From the NCBI GenBank assembly GCA_902560675.1, contig CACEMP010000008.1, forward strand, positions 1 through 54,559: a DNA stretch of 54,559 nt, written 5' to 3'. Position numbers and translations under genes: made by a program. The notes under the pieces are model-generated. The model had not been told where the DNA came from. It was given only the letters and a program-made list of their open reading frames with translations, and did no database searches. This document shows, in pieces, positions 52,555 to 54,559 of the stretch (its first letter is position 1; the number at the start of each line of letters is the position of its first letter). The DNA is from an uncultured Alphaproteobacteria bacterium. GTDB lineage: Bacteria; Pseudomonadota; Alphaproteobacteria; HIMB59; GCA-002718135.

Positions 52555-53279
52555 AATCTGAAAAAAAGTTTTTTAGCAATATAAAATCCGTAATTCTAGC
52601 CATATTTATTGCAATTCTGATAAGATCTTTTTTATTTGAGCCCTTTAATATACCTTCAGGATCTATGAAACCAAATTTACTAGTTGGAGATTTTATATTT
52701 GTTTCCAAATGGTCATACGGATACTCAAAACATTCACTTCCATTTTCAATACCAGTAATTCCAAAAAAAATTTTCAATAAAAGTCCTGAAAGAGGGGATG
52801 TGGTAGTTTTTAAAACTCCTGAAAATAACAGAACAGATTATATAAAAAGAGTTATTGGTATTCCTGGAGATATTGTTCAAGTTTATCAAGGAAAAATTTT
52901 TATAAATAATGAAGAAATCTTGAGAATGAAAACAAAAAACTTTATAGATACTGATATTGGAGTAAGTTTTAAAGAAGTTAGAAAATATAAAGAATTCTTT
53001 TTCGATAAAGAAATAGAAGTTTTAGATTTAATTGATAATGGAATAGTAGATAATACTCAGAAATTTAAAGTACCAAAAGATCATTTTTTTGTTTTAGGTG
53101 ATAATAGAGATAATTCACAAGATAGCAGATTTATAAATACTGTTGGATTTATTCCTTTTGAAAATTTAGTAGGTAAGGCAGAATTTATTTTCTTTTCATT
53201 AGAAAATTCAAGATTTTTACAAATCTGGAAATGGCCTAATTCAATAAGATACAACAGAATTTTTAAAAAAATTAAATGA
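52551..53279 (+). CDS. lepB: Signal peptidase I
   Basis: Inner-membrane serine protease that cleaves Sec signal peptides. The 242 aa have one N-terminal membrane helix (about 11-29, IKSVILAIFIAILIRSF), the nucleophile S38 in NIPSGSMKPNLLVGD, the general-base lysine K99 in DYIKRVIGIPGD, and the C-terminal LGDNRDNSQDSR motif. The single membrane helix is typical for alphaproteobacterial LepB. It overlaps acpS and rnc by 4 bp each. Confidence 0.97.
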   Translation: MKSEKKFFSNIKSVILAIFIAILIRSFLFEPFNIPSGSMKPNLLVGDFIFVSKWSYGYSKHSLPFSIPVIPKKIFNKSPERGDVVVFKTPENNRTDYIKRVIGIPGDIVQVYQGKIFINNEEILRMKTKNFIDTDIGVSFKEVRKYKEFFFDKEIEVLDLIDNGIVDNTQKFKVPKDHFFVLGDNRDNSQDSRFINTVGFIPFENLVGKAEFIFFSLENSRFLQIWKWPNSIRYNRIFKKIK

Positions 53280-53980
53280 GTCAAAAAAAAAATATACGAA
53301 TTTTTGAAGAAAAAATTAATTATAAATTTAAAGATATATCAATTTTAAATCAATCTATTACACATCCAAGCTTTCATAAAGAGGTTAAATCAAATCAAAA
53401 AAGTTCAAATGAATTTGAAAGATTAGAATTTTTAGGTGATAGAGTATTAGGAGTCATAATTGCTTCTATATTATTTAAAAAGCACAAAAAACTAAATGAA
53501 GGAGATTTATCTAAAAAATACTCATATTTAGTTCAAAAAAGTTTTTTACATAAAATATCTATAGATATCTCAATTGATCAAATTATACTTTATAATTTTA
53601 AAAGGAATAATAAAAAAATGATCATTTCAATCCTTTCAGATTCAGTAGAGTCATTAATTGGTGCAATTTTTATTGATGGAGGATACAAAGCAGCTTACGA
53701 TTTTGTAAAGAAATTTTGGTCTCCTTATTTAGATATCAAAATTTCTAAAACACATGATCCTAAGACCGTTTTACAAGAATTATCTCAACAAAAATTAAAA
53801 AGACTTCCAGAATATAAACTTATTAAGAAAAAAGGACCTGCTCATTCACCACAATTTACAGTTTCACTTAATGTTTTAAATTTAAAAATAATTAAAGCTG
53901 ATGGATCTTCTATAAGAGAAGCGGAAAGAAAAGCAGCTTTTGAAGCTTTGAAAACAATAGATGAAAAAAAAATTACTTAA
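53276..53980 (+). CDS. rnc: Ribonuclease III
   Basis: Double-strand-specific endonuclease for rRNA and mRNA processing. The 234 aa contain the signature ERLEFLGDRVLGV (E48, E51, D55), the second acidic cluster SDSVESLIGAIFIDGG (D121, E124), and a C-terminal dsRBD at about 160-232 (DPKTVLQELSQQKL, GPAHSPQFTVSL, SIREAERKAAFEAL). It overlaps lepB by 4 bp and era by 20 bp, matching the conserved lepB-rnc-era operon. Confidence 0.97.
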   Translation: MSQKKNIRIFEEKINYKFKDISILNQSITHPSFHKEVKSNQKSSNEFERLEFLGDRVLGVIIASILFKKHKKLNEGDLSKKYSYLVQKSFLHKISIDISIDQIILYNFKRNNKKMIISILSDSVESLIGAIFIDGGYKAAYDFVKKFWSPYLDIKISKTHDPKTVLQELSQQKLKRLPEYKLIKKKGPAHSPQFTVSLNVLNLKIIKADGSSIREAERKAAFEALKTIDEKKIT

Positions 53981-54559
53981 GATAGCAATTGTAGGTAAGA
54001 CAAATGCTGGAAAATCAACTTTAATAAACTCATTAATTGGTGAAATAATATCAATAATAAATAAGAAAATAAATACAACTGAAGATTTAATTCAAGGAAT
54101 ACTAAATATAGAAAATAATCAACTTATTTTTTATGATACACCTGGTATAATTCATCTTACAAAAAAATATAAAGTAAAAAATAAATTAAAATCAAATCTT
54201 TGGGCCGGTCTTAATAATTGTGATCTAATATTATATTTAATTGATTCTAGATATTTAAAACTTAATGAAATAAAAAATTATATAAAAAAAATAAATGAAT
54301 TAAATAAGGAAATAATTATAGTTTTTAATAAAAATGATATAATAGATAAAAAAATTATTCTTCCAGTAATACAAGAATTAAAAAAAATTAAAAATATAAA
54401 TACTTTTTTTTCAATATCTGCTAAAAAAAAATCAGGAACAACGTCATTGAAAAAATATCTTTTTAAAAAAGCATATTTTTCAAATTGGGAGTATCAAAAC
54501 AACGAAATATCTAACAAAGATGATATTTTTATTAGCAATGAATGTACAAGAAACTCTGT
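53961..54559 (+). CDS. era: GTPase Era, N-terminal part (3' truncated by window end)
   Basis: Reading from ATG 53961 gives 199 codons, open to the end of the window. The GTPase motifs are G1 VGKTNAGKST (residues 11-20; most Era proteins have GRPNVGKST), G2 region INTTEDLIQG, G3 DTPG, G4 NKND and G5 SAK. Era is an essential GTPase that binds the 3' end of 16S rRNA through a KH domain during 30S assembly; the KH domain lies beyond the window. The start is 20 bp inside rnc. No better start exists closer to G1. Confidence 0.93.
   Translation, partial: MKKKLLKIAIVGKTNAGKSTLINSLIGEIISIINKKINTTEDLIQGILNIENNQLIFYDTPGIIHLTKKYKVKNKLKSNLWAGLNNCDLILYLIDSRYLKLNEIKNYIKKINELNKEIIIVFNKNDIIDKKIILPVIQELKKIKNINTFFSISAKKKSGTTSLKKYLFKKAYFSNWEYQNNEISNKDDIFISNECTRNS

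Noticed and set aside
1-54559. CRISPR arrays, insertion sequences, rRNA genes or prophage
   Set aside because: No regular repeat-spacer array, transposase, terminal inverted repeats or rRNA-like sequence was seen. The integrase-like segment on pyrB is the only trace of a mobile element.

Overview
The window is a dense, very AT-rich stretch of bacterial chromosome. No gap between genes exceeds about 160 bp. Most neighbours overlap by 1 to 26 bp or abut, and TTG starts are frequent. Gene order is alphaproteobacterial: skp-lpxD-fabZ-lpxA-lpxI-lpxB-gltA; ppiD-trpEGDC-moaC with lexA; tpiA-secG-pyrG-kdsA-eno-ftsB-pdhABC-lipA; fused ispDF; ntrYX-trkA; gatCAB; dapA-smpB-rpoZ-rel-acpS-lepB-rnc-era. 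LpxI instead of LpxH, a lipoylated PDH E1-beta, fused IspDF and a GTTC-N7-GTTC LexA box all agree. Low GC plus compaction suggests a streamlined marine lineage (SAR11/Pelagibacterales or an HIMB59-like group); this placement is inference.

Region by region. 1-4494 (+) is the lipid A block with fatty-acid dehydratase FabZ. 4469-14046 (-) holds citrate synthase, Glu-tRNA synthetase, LexA, MoaC, the tryptophan genes and a PpiD-like periplasmic chaperone. 14096-24267 (+) holds glycolysis (tpiA, eno), SecG, CTP synthase, KDO synthesis, FtsB, pyruvate dehydrogenase, lipoyl synthase and a COQ10/RatA-type protein. 24259-26306 (-) is PncC, PgpA and IspDF. 26372-36181 (+) is a nearly gapless run: NtrY, NtrX, TrkA, a class IV aminotransferase, an IMPase-like phosphatase, a beta-hydroxyacid dehydrogenase, an EamA transporter, MsrB and an MFS transporter. 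36182-37733 (-) is an accessory pair: a bleomycin-hydrolase-type C1 peptidase and a 75-aa protein of unknown role. 37828-38856 (+) is a 2-hydroxyacid dehydrogenase. 38857-43667 (-) is TopA, PlsY, PyrB and RuvX. 43685-46858 (+) is GatCAB. Then follow a small membrane protein (-), a small beta-barrel-like exported protein (+), tRNA-Ser(GCU), and 48236 to the end (+): dapA, smpB, rpoZ, rel, acpS, lepB, rnc and a truncated era.

Almost everything is core housekeeping. The most unusual feature is pyrB. Its reading frame has about 70 extra N-terminal residues resembling the arm-type DNA-binding domain of tyrosine (phage) integrases, fused in frame to a complete aspartate carbamoyltransferase. No ATG, GTG or TTG lies near the canonical PyrB start. 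Three short direct repeats spaced 10-11 bp sit immediately upstream of the fused gene. Other points of interest are an NtrX without the sigma-54 GAFTGA motif and with a degraded Walker B, several conserved gene clusters with expected members missing (moeA, ntrBC, hfq, pyrC, dprA, pdxJ), the PepC pair, two perfect palindromes in regulatory gaps, and an acidic low-complexity tail on RNA polymerase omega.

No insertion sequence, CRISPR array, rRNA gene or convincing intrinsic terminator was seen.
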